This document shows positions 1 to 7,049 of a stretch of 16,244 nt of DNA, in pieces. The position numbers and the translations under genes were made by a program. The notes beneath the pieces are model-generated. The model searched no databases, was not told the DNA's origin, and saw only the letters and a program-made list of their open reading frames with translations. Where the stretch lies: assembly GCA_002404215.1 (NCBI GenBank), contig DHJG01000176.1, positions 18,799-35,042 on the forward strand. The letters run 5' to 3'. Origin of the DNA: Desulfosporosinus sp. UBA4726 (lineage in GTDB: Bacteria; Bacillota; Desulfitobacteriia; Desulfitobacteriales; Desulfitobacteriaceae). How positions within the stretch are numbered: position 1 is the first letter of the stretch; each line of letters opens with the position of its first letter.

Positions 1-752
1 GCGCTCCTTGGAACTAAGACCCCACTAGTCGGAGGAAGGAATACCCACGTCACATCTTGGCGCCTTTTGGACGCTGAACCATCGAGATAATAGGGAAACT
101 GAACGACAACCCCCATAGGTTTGTCCGATTTGCGCAAGATTTTGGCACTCGCCGTTTGATTTTCTTTCCTTATGCGTAACGTCTTTCCGACCGTGAAATC
201 ATCAATACTAGACATTTCAATAAATGCTTGAGTCGGAATGAGGTTATTCACTATTTTCCCTAAAACCTCCCCCGCTTGCACCGTTGCTCCCGCAGTTTTC
301 ACGTTGGGTTTCTGAGCCATTAATTTCTCCAAATCCATCGAAGCCAAGTTTTCACTGGTCATGATCAACTCTAAGCCATCGCTCTGGCGAAAAAACAGCC
401 CGCCCATCTCTGTCGAAATCGTTTGGTTCATCGTACCATCCAGAATTGTTCCTGGAGAAATGCCAACAGGTTGAAGGGTTGCCACACCCTCCCAGCGCCT
501 GAAGCGTTGTCCATCTTCAGCCACAAATTTAACTGTTCCTGAGATCGGAGCAGATATTGGTAATTCCTTATTTGCAAACGTTGCCATAACGTTTCGTTCA
601 TGAGTAATCGTTCCAGTTTGAGCTACCGCAAATTTTATGGGCTTAAGAGTTAAAATGGAACGATTGGACCACAGTATTCCTCCGAGCAGAACAATGAAAA
701 GAATGCCCCAAAACCAATACGTAGGTTTTCTTTTTTTTCTTCCTTCTTCCAT
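1..752 (-). CDS. HlyD-like membrane-anchored adaptor protein (3' end outside window)
   Basis: My own reading of the minus strand gives an uninterrupted frame of 250 codons from an ATG at 752, preceded by AAGGAGG with a 5-nt spacer, to the window edge. The protein has a short basic N-terminus (residues 1-10) and one membrane segment (about 12-28), and the rest would lie outside the cell. Residues 60-95 (APISGTVKF, then EDGQ...EGVATL) and 152-170 (VKTAGATVQAGEVLGKIV) look like the two halves of a lipoyl/HlyD-type barrel. The long coiled-coil hairpin found between these halves in export adaptors is missing; only about 55 residues separate them. In many Clostridia a HlyD-type gene stands just before yggS and sepF in this cluster, which would fit here. 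It follows the kinase gene by 71 bp and is probably in the same operon. No transporter partner is visible, so a role in efflux is not shown. Confidence 0.7.
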   Translation of the reverse strand, partial: MEEGRKKRKPTYWFWGILFIVLLGGILWSNRSILTLKPIKFAVAQTGTITHERNVMATFANKELPISAPISGTVKFVAEDGQRFRRWEGVATLQPVGISPGTILDGTMNQTISTEMGGLFFRQSDGLELIMTSENLASMDLEKLMAQKPNVKTAGATVQAGEVLGKIVNNLIPTQAFIEMSSIDDFTVGKTLRIRKENQTASAKILRKSDKPMGVVVQFPYYLDGSASKRRQDVTWVFLPPTSGVLVPRS

Positions 753-823
753 TGCATCCTCCTTGGCCGCTCTAACGATACATCCTTGTCCGAGTCATAA
801 CCGGCGGTAGTTTGTTGAGTTCC

Positions 824-2191
824 TTATGCCCGCGGCAGTTCACACGTGAAGACTGTGCCAACCCCCAATTGTGAAGCAACGCTAATTTTGCCACCAGTAT
901 CTTCTACCATATGTTTTACAATACTTAGCCCTAGTCCTGTTCCCCCTTGTTCTCGCGAACGGCCCTTATCTACTCGATAAAACCGCTCAAAGATTCGAGG
1001 TAGAATTTCTTCTGGGATGCCACAGCCCGTATCCCCAAATTCAAGCTGAATGTATTTCTGTCCCGCCAGCACATTCAGCCAGACGCGCCCCTCTGTCGTA
1101 TATTTAACGGCATTCTCTAATAGATTCAGAAGTAATTGGCTCAACAAATCTTCTCCCATTGAAACCTGCGGCAAATCTTCCAGTAGTGCAATCTCCAGCT
1201 TAACTTTTTTAGACTCGGCGTAGCTTTGAATCACCGGTCTAATTTTCTCGTATGCCTTGTGCACGTAACTAACGTTGAGGGACTCTTCTTCAACCCGATT
1301 TTCCCGTCCTTCAAAATGGGCTAAAGTCAACAAGTCTTCAATGAGGCGTTGTAAGCGCAGGGTTTCCGCTTGGATTATCTTTAGGAATCGATCGCGCACG
1401 GAAGGTTCATCCGCTGCCCCATCCAGAAGTGTTTCCACAAACCCTTTAATAGACGTTAGAGGAGTTCTCAACTCATGAGACACATTAGCTACAAATTCCG
1501 TTCGCATTTGTTCAAGGCGTCTAAGCTCAGTCACATCATGAATAACAATGACCGCACCTCGTGGCTGACCCTTTTCGCTTAAAATAGGGCTAACTTGGCT
1601 TTGCACGGTCTTTTGCGCAATGTGTGTTTCAAACGTACCATGGTTTTTCCCTAAAAGTACATTACGGACTATCTGCTCTAGTTCTAAATTACAAATGAGC
1701 CCCAATAGATATCTAAACTCGACATCCGTTCCCCGACGTTCAAAAATCTTCTCTGCAGCGGCATTTACTAAAACAACCTGTCCCATATGATCGACTGCCA
1801 CAACGCCCTCTTGCATTCCCGCTAAAATAGCTTCCATCTTGTGTGCTTCCTGGGTCCCATTTTGCACAATCCTCTCGACATGACGTGAAAGACTATTCAG
1901 CTCCTCAGTAAATTGCCCAAGTTCATCGGTCGAATCGGATAAATAGATGTGCCCAAAATCTCCCCTGGCAATGCGCTGGGTGGCGAAGTGAAGTATCTCC
2001 ATTCGGCGAGATAGTTGGCTGACGTATAAGTAAACGACCCCTGCCGGAAGGCACAGAGCAAGGACTACAACTCCAACATTAATCTGTTGCTCCCCAGCTG
2101 CCAACCTCACACTCTCTCCGACCCAAAATAAAAGCAGGGAAAGCCCCGTCATCCCTATAAAAAGTGCGGTTAATCGCCATTTTATGCTCAT
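824..2191 (-). CDS. PhoR-type sensor histidine kinase with HAMP and PAS domains and a minimal extracellular loop
   Basis: A 455-residue membrane kinase that should autophosphorylate and pass phosphate to the response regulator encoded 6 bp upstream. Two membrane segments (about 7-24 and 38-58) are separated by only about 13 residues. A HAMP linker (about 58-112) and a PAS domain (about 117-222) follow. The H-box VSHELRTPL holds His239; the catalytic domain has the N-box (NLLENAVKY, N356/N360), G1 box DTGCGI (D387), F-box FERFYRVD and G2 box GGTGLGL (416-422), all intact. Domain order matches the PhoR/WalK group, but the large extracellular sensor of most Firmicute PhoR and WalK proteins is absent, so the signal is probably sensed in the membrane or by the PAS domain. 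The ribosome site AAAGGA lies in the end of the regulator gene. Phosphate, cell wall or redox sensing are all possible; the stimulus cannot be read from the sequence. Confidence 0.93.
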   Translation of the reverse strand: MSIKWRLTALFIGMTGLSLLLFWVGESVRLAAGEQQINVGVVVLALCLPAGVVYLYVSQLSRRMEILHFATQRIARGDFGHIYLSDSTDELGQFTEELNSLSRHVERIVQNGTQEAHKMEAILAGMQEGVVAVDHMGQVVLVNAAAEKIFERRGTDVEFRYLLGLICNLELEQIVRNVLLGKNHGTFETHIAQKTVQSQVSPILSEKGQPRGAVIVIHDVTELRRLEQMRTEFVANVSHELRTPLTSIKGFVETLLDGAADEPSVRDRFLKIIQAETLRLQRLIEDLLTLAHFEGRENRVEEESLNVSYVHKAYEKIRPVIQSYAESKKVKLEIALLEDLPQVSMGEDLLSQLLLNLLENAVKYTTEGRVWLNVLAGQKYIQLEFGDTGCGIPEEILPRIFERFYRVDKGRSREQGGTGLGLSIVKHMVEDTGGKISVASQLGVGTVFTCELPRA

Positions 2192-2197
2192 CTTAGT

Positions 2198-2884
2198 TTA
2201 TCCTTTAAAGCGGTAGCCAATCCCGCGTAATGTCTCAATGTACTCGGGATTAGATGGATCCCGTTCTACCTTCAGACGCAGGTGGCGCACATGAACATCA
2301 ACCGTGCGGGTATCTCCATCATATTCATACCCCCATATTCGTTCCAGGAGTTCATCCCTAGAATATACCTTACCAGGGTGAGCCACCAAGACACGTAGCA
2401 GTTCGAATTCTTTGGGCGTTAACTCAGTTTCTTCTCCCCGTACGTGGACCCGAAACCCTTTTACATCAATTCGCAATTCTCCGCGTACAAGCTCTGAGTC
2501 TGCTTCCTCGATCGTATTAATACGTCGCAAACGGGCTTTAATTCGAGCCAATAATTCACGGGGACTGAACGGTTTGGTCATGTAATCATCTGCCCCGAGT
2601 TCCAGACCTACAACCTTGTCAATCACTTCGCCCTTTGCGGTTAACATGATGATCGGAATCTGGCGAAACTTTGGGTTTAACCTAAGTTGCCGACATACTT
2701 CTAAGCCATCCATGCCCGGCAGCATGACATCAAGCACGAGGAGATCGGGTTGTTCCTTCTCCACACGTTCCAATGCTTCGGGACCGTCCTTTGCAACACG
2801 AACCTGATACCCTTCCTTCTCCAAATTGAATCGGAGCAGTTCTAGAATCGGCTCCTCATCATCAACTACTAAGATCGTCGCCAT
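2198..2884 (-). CDS. PhoB/OmpR-family response regulator
   Basis: A 228-residue two-domain regulator of normal family length. The receiver domain (1-118) has the acidic pair D8/D9, the phosphorylation site D52 (VLDVMLPGMDG), T82 and K104 (TKPFSPREL). The winged-helix DNA-binding domain (about 130-228) carries the typical TPKEFELLRVLV, the recognition-helix region RTVDVHVRHLRLKVE and the C-terminal GIGYRF. The sequence is closest in character to the PhoP/PhoB/WalR branch. The start ATG follows GGGGAG and lies only 12 bp after the pgeF stop, and the kinase starts 6 bp after its own stop, so pgeF, regulator and kinase look co-transcribed. Targets cannot be predicted from the sequence. The position inside a division/wall cluster suggests, but does not prove, a cell-envelope regulon. 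Confidence 0.95.
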   Translation of the reverse strand: MATILVVDDEEPILELLRFNLEKEGYQVRVAKDGPEALERVEKEQPDLLVLDVMLPGMDGLEVCRQLRLNPKFRQIPIIMLTAKGEVIDKVVGLELGADDYMTKPFSPRELLARIKARLRRINTIEEADSELVRGELRIDVKGFRVHVRGEETELTPKEFELLRVLVAHPGKVYSRDELLERIWGYEYDGDTRTVDVHVRHLRLKVERDPSNPEYIETLRGIGYRFKG

Positions 2885-2896
2885 ATACTCCCCGCC

Positions 2897-3703
2897 TCAT
2901 TCTTTGTAGCTTATCCACCCTGTCATTCGCCCTGTTCTAGCCCCATCACGTCGATGTGAAAAAAACCATTCAGGATTATCTGCCGTACAGATTGAAGCAA
3001 CATCAATGTTTTCTGAGCGAACGCCACTTTCCAAGAGCAACATCCGATTGGCCTCCCATAAATCCAAAAGATAATGCCCATCTCCTTGCGTATGCAGAAA
3101 TGGTGTTTCTCTATAGTTCACACGGAACTGCTCTGCTACGATTTCATCCACTGAATAACAACACGGACCAATACTTGGGCCAATGGCGACCCAGGCATCT
3201 TCCGTACACCCTCCAGCTTCTTCAAAACTCCTTAAGACTTTTTGCCCAATCTTATGGGCAGTGCCTTTCCAACCAGCGTGCGCAATCCCTACCGACTTAA
3301 TATCTGGATAATAAAAAAACAAAGGGACACAATCTGCAAAAAAGGCCATCAGTGAAATGCCACTTTGCGTGACTAATCCGTCTACAGCGGGAATTAACGT
3401 TTCTACTTCACCGATCCCTCTGCCCCCGTCTTCTTCCTTGACCCATAACACATTTGTACCGTGAACCTGTTCCCCCACTGCAACCCTAGAGCAAGGGACG
3501 CCCCATTGGGCTAACCAACGCTTCCGGTTTTCTAAAACCGCAGTGGGGTCATCACCCACATGAAGCCCTAAATTTAAACTGTCATAAGGAACTCTGCTGA
3601 CTCCCCCAACACGTGTCGAGAAACCCAAGTCAATTCCTTCAGCTTGCCATCTAGGAACGGTTAGATAGGGTAAATTTTCACTTTTATGCCATTTCCAGCT
3701 CAT
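2897..3703 (-). CDS. pgeF: Peptidoglycan editing factor PgeF (YlmD/YfiH, multicopper oxidase-like fold)
   Basis: A 268-residue cytoplasmic protein of the YfiH/DUF152 family. In E. coli PgeF prevents misincorporation of serine for alanine in the muropeptide stem; relatives have been described as purine nucleoside phosphorylase/adenosine deaminase or as laccase-like enzymes. Family marks are all present: GEQVHG with H81, ADCVPLFF with C125, HAGWKG with H142, the IGPSIGPCCY segment and the C-terminal NPEWFFSHRRDG. H81, C125 and H142 form the expected metal site. In Bacillus ylmD follows ylmC in the sigG-sepF interval, and the same neighbour is found here. The ATG at 3703 has GGAG about 9 nt upstream and a good sigma-A promoter at 3731-3759, so it probably heads an operon with the two-component system and the HlyD-like gene. 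Confidence 0.95.
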   Translation of the reverse strand: MSWKWHKSENLPYLTVPRWQAEGIDLGFSTRVGGVSRVPYDSLNLGLHVGDDPTAVLENRKRWLAQWGVPCSRVAVGEQVHGTNVLWVKEEDGGRGIGEVETLIPAVDGLVTQSGISLMAFFADCVPLFFYYPDIKSVGIAHAGWKGTAHKIGQKVLRSFEEAGGCTEDAWVAIGPSIGPCCYSVDEIVAEQFRVNYRETPFLHTQGDGHYLLDLWEANRMLLLESGVRSENIDVASICTADNPEWFFSHRRDGARTGRMTGWISYKE

Positions 3704-3730
3704 TCCTCTAACTCCTCTGATTTACCTTTT

Positions 3731-3759
3731 AATATATCATTTAATATCCCTCAGGACAA
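3731..3759 (-). promoter_or_regulatory. Probable sigma-A promoter of the pgeF operon (extended -10)
   Basis: Read on the minus strand: -35 TTGTCC (3754-3759), 17-bp spacer, -10 TATATT (3731-3736) preceded by TGA at 3737-3739, which makes an extended -10. The predicted start point lies about 20 nt before the pgeF ATG. Matches are 4/6 and 5/6 to consensus, with ideal spacing. It lies just beyond the hairpin that follows ylmC, consistent with a new transcription unit. Confidence 0.55.
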
Positions 3760-3825
3760 ACTTAAACATTGGTCGTGTAGGCACATATGCCTTGCTCCTC
3801 GACCTTTTCCCTGTCCAATAACAAC

Positions 3826-3857
3826 AGGTAAGGGCACGAAGCATCGTGCCCTTACCT
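3826..3857. repeat. Perfect 14-bp stem hairpin after ylmC; copy A of a GGGCACGA palindrome
   Basis: Arms at 3826-3839 and 3844-3857 pair perfectly over 14 bp around a 4-base loop (AGCA). The structure begins 1 bp after the ylmC stop codon. The tail on the minus strand (GTTGTTATT) is only moderately T-rich, so it may be a weak terminator. Its core, GGGCACGA-4 nt-TCGTGCCC, is repeated at 8489-8510 after sbp. That points to a dispersed palindromic element that may have been co-opted as a transcript end. Confidence 0.75.
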
Positions 3858-3858
3858 A

Positions 3859-4134
3859 TTATCGGCGATTATCATTTTCCACATTAAATTCAGGTAGATC
3901 ATTGACATCGACTAAGATAACGTCAACGCCTATCTTCTTGACCCGATCCCACGGGACAAAAAAATCTTCCGTCTTACTACTTCCAAAGAAACCCCAACTT
4001 TTTGAGGGCCCCGGCAGTACAATCCCTTTAACGGAACCTCGTTCGAGATCTAAATCGAGGTCTTTAATTGGTCCTAACCTTCGTCCATCTTTAACATTCA
4101 CAACATCCAATAAACGCAAATCTGAGATCCGCAT
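3859..4134 (-). CDS. ylmC: YlmC/YmxH-family PRC-barrel sporulation protein
   Basis: A 91-residue protein of the YlmC/YmxH family, a small PRC-barrel domain with the typical opening MRISDLRLLDVVNVKDGRRLG, a central hydrophobic turn (GIVLPGP) and the later FVPWDRVKKIGVDVILVD. Family members are about 80-95 residues, so this is full length. It stands directly after sigG, as ylmC does in many endospore formers, and is thought to be linked to sporulation; its molecular role is unknown. The ATG follows a G-run (AGGGGGGG) at good distance. A 106-bp gap separates it from sigG, with no clear terminator there, so read-through from sigG is likely. A hairpin begins 1 bp after its stop. Confidence 0.9.
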   Translation of the reverse strand: MRISDLRLLDVVNVKDGRRLGPIKDLDLDLERGSVKGIVLPGPSKSWGFFGSSKTEDFFVPWDRVKKIGVDVILVDVNDLPEFNVENDNRR

Positions 4135-4240
4135 CGTTAGCCCCCCCTAATAGACGTTCGAAATCTATAAGTAAATAACACATCATGCTTCTCGCCTTAT
4201 ATGTCATCTTATGAGGGGGAGTCCTAAAATAGCCTAGAGT

Positions 4241-5014
4241 TTATACATACTTACGCATGTGGACCATTGCTGTCTTTTCAAGCCGGGAGACCTGTGCCTG
4301 AGAAATTCCGATCTCATCAGCAACCTCCATCTGAGTCTTACCATGGAAAAACCGCAAAGATAAGATGAGTTTTTCTCGTTCACTAAGCCGCCTTAAAGCT
4401 TCTCTTACCGCAAGTCCTTCAGCCCAGTTGGTATCAGACTGCTTAGCGTCTCCAATTTGATCCATTACAAAGATAGGATCCCCTCCGTCATGATAAATGG
4501 GCTCAAACAAGGAAATTGGTTCTTGAATAGCATCTAGGGCAAAAACAACGTCTTCTCGTGGGAGAGAAAGCTTTTTGGCAATCTCTGCAACAGTTGGTTC
4601 TCGTGAACGTTCACTAACCAGTTGGTCTCTTACTTGTAGTGCCTTATAAGCAATATCCCGAAGTGACCGGCTCACGCGAATTGGATTGTTGTCCCTTAGA
4701 TAACGACGAATCTCCCCAATGATCATGGGGACGGCGTAAGTGGAGAATTTGACGTTCTGTCCAAGATCAAAATTGTCAATAGCTTTCATCAAACCAATAC
4801 AGCCAACCTGGAAAAGGTCATCAACGTATTCTCCTCGATTTGTAAAGCGCTGAATCACACTGAGCACTAGACGGAGATTTCCATGGATGAGTTTGTCCCG
4901 AGCGCTACGATCTCCAGCTTGATAAATCACGAACAACTCTTTCATTTTCACGCTGGATAAAACAGGCAACTTCGAGGTGTTCACTCCACAGATTTCAACT
5001 TTATTCAATGCCAA
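4241..5014 (-). CDS. sigG: RNA polymerase sporulation sigma factor SigG (late forespore)
   Basis: A 257-residue sigma-70 family protein. The N-terminus NKVEICGVNTSKLPVL is the signature of sigma-G and also sets the start: a TTG codon at 5014 with GGGGAGG at 5024-5030, giving the same N-terminal length as Bacillus SigG. Region 2 (about 46-110) contains GNLRLVLSVIQRF, YVDDLFQVGCIGLMKAIDNFD and FSTYAVPMIIGEIRRYLRDNNPIRVSRSLRDIAYKA in sequence. Region 3 (about 120-190) has ISLFEPIYHDGGDPIFVMDQI. Region 4.2 helix-turn-helix is at 227-248 (TQMEVADEIGISQAQVSRLEK). Sigma-G directs forespore genes after engulfment, such as small acid-soluble spore protein and germination genes. It lies 56 bp after sigE and has its own probable sigma-F/sigma-G promoter overlapping the sigE stop. 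The non-ATG start may help keep early expression low. Confidence 0.98.
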   Translation of the reverse strand: MALNKVEICGVNTSKLPVLSSVKMKELFVIYQAGDRSARDKLIHGNLRLVLSVIQRFTNRGEYVDDLFQVGCIGLMKAIDNFDLGQNVKFSTYAVPMIIGEIRRYLRDNNPIRVSRSLRDIAYKALQVRDQLVSERSREPTVAEIAKKLSLPREDVVFALDAIQEPISLFEPIYHDGGDPIFVMDQIGDAKQSDTNWAEGLAVREALRRLSEREKLILSLRFFHGKTQMEVADEIGISQAQVSRLEKTAMVHMRKYV

Positions 5015-5047
5015 CTACGAGCACCTCCCCAGCCAATTCTGTTGGGA

Positions 5048-5076
5048 AGTATGCCCGAACCCAGTTTAGGTTATTC
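5048..5076 (-). promoter_or_regulatory. Sigma-F/sigma-G type promoter driving sigG, overlapping the sigE stop codon
   Basis: On the minus strand GAATA (5072-5076) is followed by exactly 15 bp and then GGGCATACT (5048-5056). The known consensus for sigma-F and sigma-G is GYATA at -35, 15 bp, and GGnnAnAnT at -10. The -10 fits at every fixed base, the spacer is right, and the -35 fits except for one base. The predicted start lies about 27 nt before the TTG of sigG, leaving room for the GGGGAGG ribosome site. Bacillus sigG is known to use a sigma-F promoter in this same place. Confidence 0.68.
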
Positions 5077-5796
5077 CAATCGGCAAAATTCTTTGCGTAA
5101 TCTGCGAATAATCCTCTTTTCGAGCCTTGAAATATAGGACTGCGAAATTCCAAGCCGATCTGCAACTTCTTTTTGGGTTTTCTCCACGCCATTATCCAGC
5201 CCAAATCTTAATTCCATAATCACTTTTTCTCGGCTAGCTAACCTCCCCATCGCTAAATGCAACAGTTGACGATCCACTTGTTCTTCAATTGGTTTGGAAA
5301 TAATATCATTTTCCGTCCCTAAGACATCGGACAAGAGCAATTCATTGCCATCCCAGTCGATGTTTAAAGGTTCATCGAAGGACACTTCTGAACGCGTCTT
5401 ATTATTCCGCCTAAGATACATCAATATTTCGTTTTCAATACAACGAGAAGCATAGGTTGCTAGTTTTATTTTCTTCTGAGGATCGAATGTATTGACCGCC
5501 TTTATCAACCCAATCGTACCAATGGAAACAAGATCTTCTATCCCAATTCCAGTATTTTCGAATTTGCGAGCAATATACACTACGAGGCGCAAGTTCCGTT
5601 CGATTAAAATATCTCGAATGGATGGATCCCCCATTTCCAACCGTTCCAAAAGGATCACTTCTTCGTCAGAGTTGAGAGGAGGCGGAAGGGCTTCACTGCT
5701 ACCGACATAATAAACTCCACTAACCCCGCCAATTTTGCGAACAAACATTACCCAAAGACGTTTAACCTTATCTTGAATATTCCGCCACCACTTCAT
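5071..5796 (-). CDS. sigE: RNA polymerase sporulation sigma factor SigE, made as pro-sigma-E (mother cell)
   Basis: A 241-residue precursor sigma factor. Residues 1 to about 29 form the hydrophobic/basic pro-sequence that keeps the protein at the membrane; the motif GVYYVGSSEALPPPL (27-41) marks the SpoIIGA cleavage area. Region 2 has ERNLRLVVYIARKF (67-79) and IEDLVSIGTIGLIKAVNTFDP (86-106). The region 4.2 helix-turn-helix lies at 207-228 (TQKEVADRLGISQSYISRLEK). All regions are intact. Sigma-E starts the mother-cell programme after asymmetric division. The ATG is 2 bp after the spoIIGA stop, and its ribosome site (AAAGGTGGAG) lies in the last spoIIGA codons. The protease and its substrate are therefore translationally coupled, as in Bacillus. 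Confidence 0.98.
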   Translation of the reverse strand: MKWWRNIQDKVKRLWVMFVRKIGGVSGVYYVGSSEALPPPLNSDEEVILLERLEMGDPSIRDILIERNLRLVVYIARKFENTGIGIEDLVSIGTIGLIKAVNTFDPQKKIKLATYASRCIENEILMYLRRNNKTRSEVSFDEPLNIDWDGNELLLSDVLGTENDIISKPIEEQVDRQLLHLAMGRLASREKVIMELRFGLDNGVEKTQKEVADRLGISQSYISRLEKRIIRRLRKEFCRLE

Positions 5797-5798
5797 TG

Positions 5799-6713
5799 TT
5801 AATCTCCACCTTTCTGCACATGTTCTGGGTGTAATAACGCTTGATATTCATCCTCTGAACTCAACACTTGTTTTACTAGTGCCACCGTTGCCTGAATCTG
5901 TTGGGGTCCTTTTTTGTCAAAACACGTCACACGCTGAGGTCTTACACCCAAAAGCCAACTCTGCCGATCAATTGTTTGGAAAGGGATGAAGACAAGGCGT
6001 TGAACTAAACTAGGATTGACCTTCCATAGTAACGGCCAAGGGTCTGCGCAATCGTTCCAAGGAATAGTTAGGAAAGACCTTACATCATCTGACAAAGATG
6101 TAGCAGCAACCTCCTCTTCCAAGAGAATAACAGGATATCCGGTCAACGGGTCTCTCAAATGGTTCCCTGTGTCCAACAACGCTTTAACGTGTATAACCTC
6201 ATGTTCTTCACCGCCAAAATCAATTTCCAGATCATAAATCATCTGCTTCAGTACCGAGTTCCTTTCCTGCCATCGCTGCCATAGCCGCTGTAAAAACCAC
6301 CATATAAGTGCAGCTAAAGGAAGTATCCAAAGATTGTATAGGGCCAGTGAAAAGAGTTCGCCTCCTATTCCCTGATCAAATTGTGCCCATCCCCATAAGG
6401 CATACACAAATCCACCGAGTCCTGCTGAAAGGAGCCAAAACCCAACCAGTGCCTTAAAATAAGTGATCAATCTCCGTGTCGGAAAAGCGGCACCGACCAT
6501 AAGTAGTGGAATAACCCATTTGCTTAACGTCGTCCAATGTGGAATAGAATAACAGGCTAAGATCACAGGGATTTCACCGAGAAGGACTCCTGCAAGGATT
6601 CGGACTGGCCGGACCGGAAGGTGAAGGAGACGACTAGTAAGGATAAGTATAAGAGCGTCCATCCCCCCGTTAATGAGGATATCCAGATCGAGATACGTCT
6701 CTACTACGCCCAT
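5799..6713 (-). CDS. spoIIGA: SpoIIGA, membrane aspartic protease that processes pro-sigma-E
   Basis: A 304-residue protein, normal length for the family. The first half is membranous, with about five hydrophobic segments (near 9-28, 37-55, 62-78, 84-106 and 118-142). The second half is the cytoplasmic protease domain with the active-site motif LLDTGN, in which D181 is the expected catalytic aspartate. As in Bacillus, such a half-protease should act as a dimer in the septal membrane after activation by the forespore signal SpoIIR. The typical C-terminal pieces FIPFQTI and GVRPQRV are visible. The ATG at 6713 follows AAAGGG. It lies 2 bp before sigE and downstream of a Spo0A/sigma-A-like promoter. 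Identification rests on the motif, topology and adjacency to sigE. Confidence 0.96.
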   Translation of the reverse strand: MGVVETYLDLDILINGGMDALILILTSRLLHLPVRPVRILAGVLLGEIPVILACYSIPHWTTLSKWVIPLLMVGAAFPTRRLITYFKALVGFWLLSAGLGGFVYALWGWAQFDQGIGGELFSLALYNLWILPLAALIWWFLQRLWQRWQERNSVLKQMIYDLEIDFGGEEHEVIHVKALLDTGNHLRDPLTGYPVILLEEEVAATSLSDDVRSFLTIPWNDCADPWPLLWKVNPSLVQRLVFIPFQTIDRQSWLLGVRPQRVTCFDKKGPQQIQATVALVKQVLSSEDEYQALLHPEHVQKGGD

Positions 6714-6743
6714 TGCTGCACCCTTTCAAACGCTTCTTTCAAA

Positions 6744-6776
6744 ATTATATCTAACGAAGGTAGTAAAACCTGTCGC
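6744..6776 (-). promoter_or_regulatory. Probable Spo0A-activated sigma-A promoter of spoIIGA-sigE
   Basis: On the minus strand a perfect -10 TATAAT (6744-6749) lies 31 nt before the spoIIGA ATG. No good -35 exists at 17 bp. At 21 bp there is GCGACA (6771-6776), 4/6 to TTGACA, which also forms part of a weak reverse Spo0A box (AGCGACA against TTCGACA). The Bacillus spoIIG promoter has the same odd design: a 22-bp spacer with a Spo0A box over the -35. A second, better box lies at 6852-6858. Confidence 0.5.
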
Positions 6777-6851
6777 TTTCAGGGGAGCTAAATGGGATTT
6801 TTTAGGAAAACCTATGTAGCTGGTGTAGATTTTTACCCAGGAAGCATAAAG

Positions 6852-6858
6852 GTCGACA
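6852..6858 (-). promoter_or_regulatory. Possible upstream Spo0A box
   Basis: The minus strand reads TGTCGAC here, 6 of 7 bases of the Spo0A box TGTCGAA. It lies about 115 nt upstream of the predicted spoIIGA start point, somewhat farther than the distal boxes of Bacillus spoIIG. One 7-mer match is weak evidence alone; position before spoIIGA makes it worth listing. Confidence 0.35.
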
Positions 6859-6912
6859 GCATGTGCATATTTATGCTAGTCAAGACCAGTTGATGTGTGT
6901 AATTACGTAAAT

Positions 6913-6964
6913 AAAATAAACCTGTCCGGAATAGACAATTGTCTATTCCGGACAGGTTTATTTT
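6913..6964. terminator. 52-bp perfect palindrome; probable bidirectional terminator between ftsZ and spoIIGA
   Basis: Positions 6913-6938 pair base for base with 6939-6964, centred in CAATTG. The GC-rich part of each arm is CCTGTCCGG, and the outer ends are A-rich on the left and T-rich on the right (TTTATTTTTA), so a hairpin with a U-rich tail forms in either direction. It separates the division genes from the sporulation cassette. Within the 397-bp gene-free stretch 6714-7110 it is accompanied by two smaller hairpins after ftsZ and by the spoIIGA promoter; no convincing gene is present there. Confidence 0.7.
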
Positions 6965-7013
6965 TACGATATAGTAGATTATCACTAAAGTTTTAAAATT
7001 AATTAATTCCGAG

Positions 7014-7037
7014 ACACCCACTTCTATAAGTGGGTGT
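7014..7037. repeat. 10-bp perfect stem hairpin between ftsZ and spoIIGA
   Basis: Arms ACACCCACTT (7014-7023) and AAGTGGGTGT (7028-7037) pair perfectly over a 4-nt loop. A T-rich run (TTAATTAATTTT) begins a few bases downstream on the minus strand, so it could help end ftsZ transcripts. Such tandem GC hairpins are also seen at right ends of IS200/IS605-type elements. Confidence 0.65.
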
Positions 7038-7049
7038 TCCGATTTCCAC

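Noticed and set aside
5022..5046. Second sigma-F-like -35 (GCATA) closer to sigG
   Set aside because: The matching -10 at 15 bp does not fit and would overlap the ribosome site; the promoter at 5048-5076 is far better.
5001..5204. 67-codon minus-strand frame over the sigE end and sigG start
   Set aside because: Lies in a shifted frame over the helix-turn-helix of SigE; coding signal belongs to sigE.
6833..7021. 62-codon minus-strand open frame between ftsZ and spoIIGA
   Set aside because: It reads straight through the 52-bp palindrome and has no ribosome site or family likeness.
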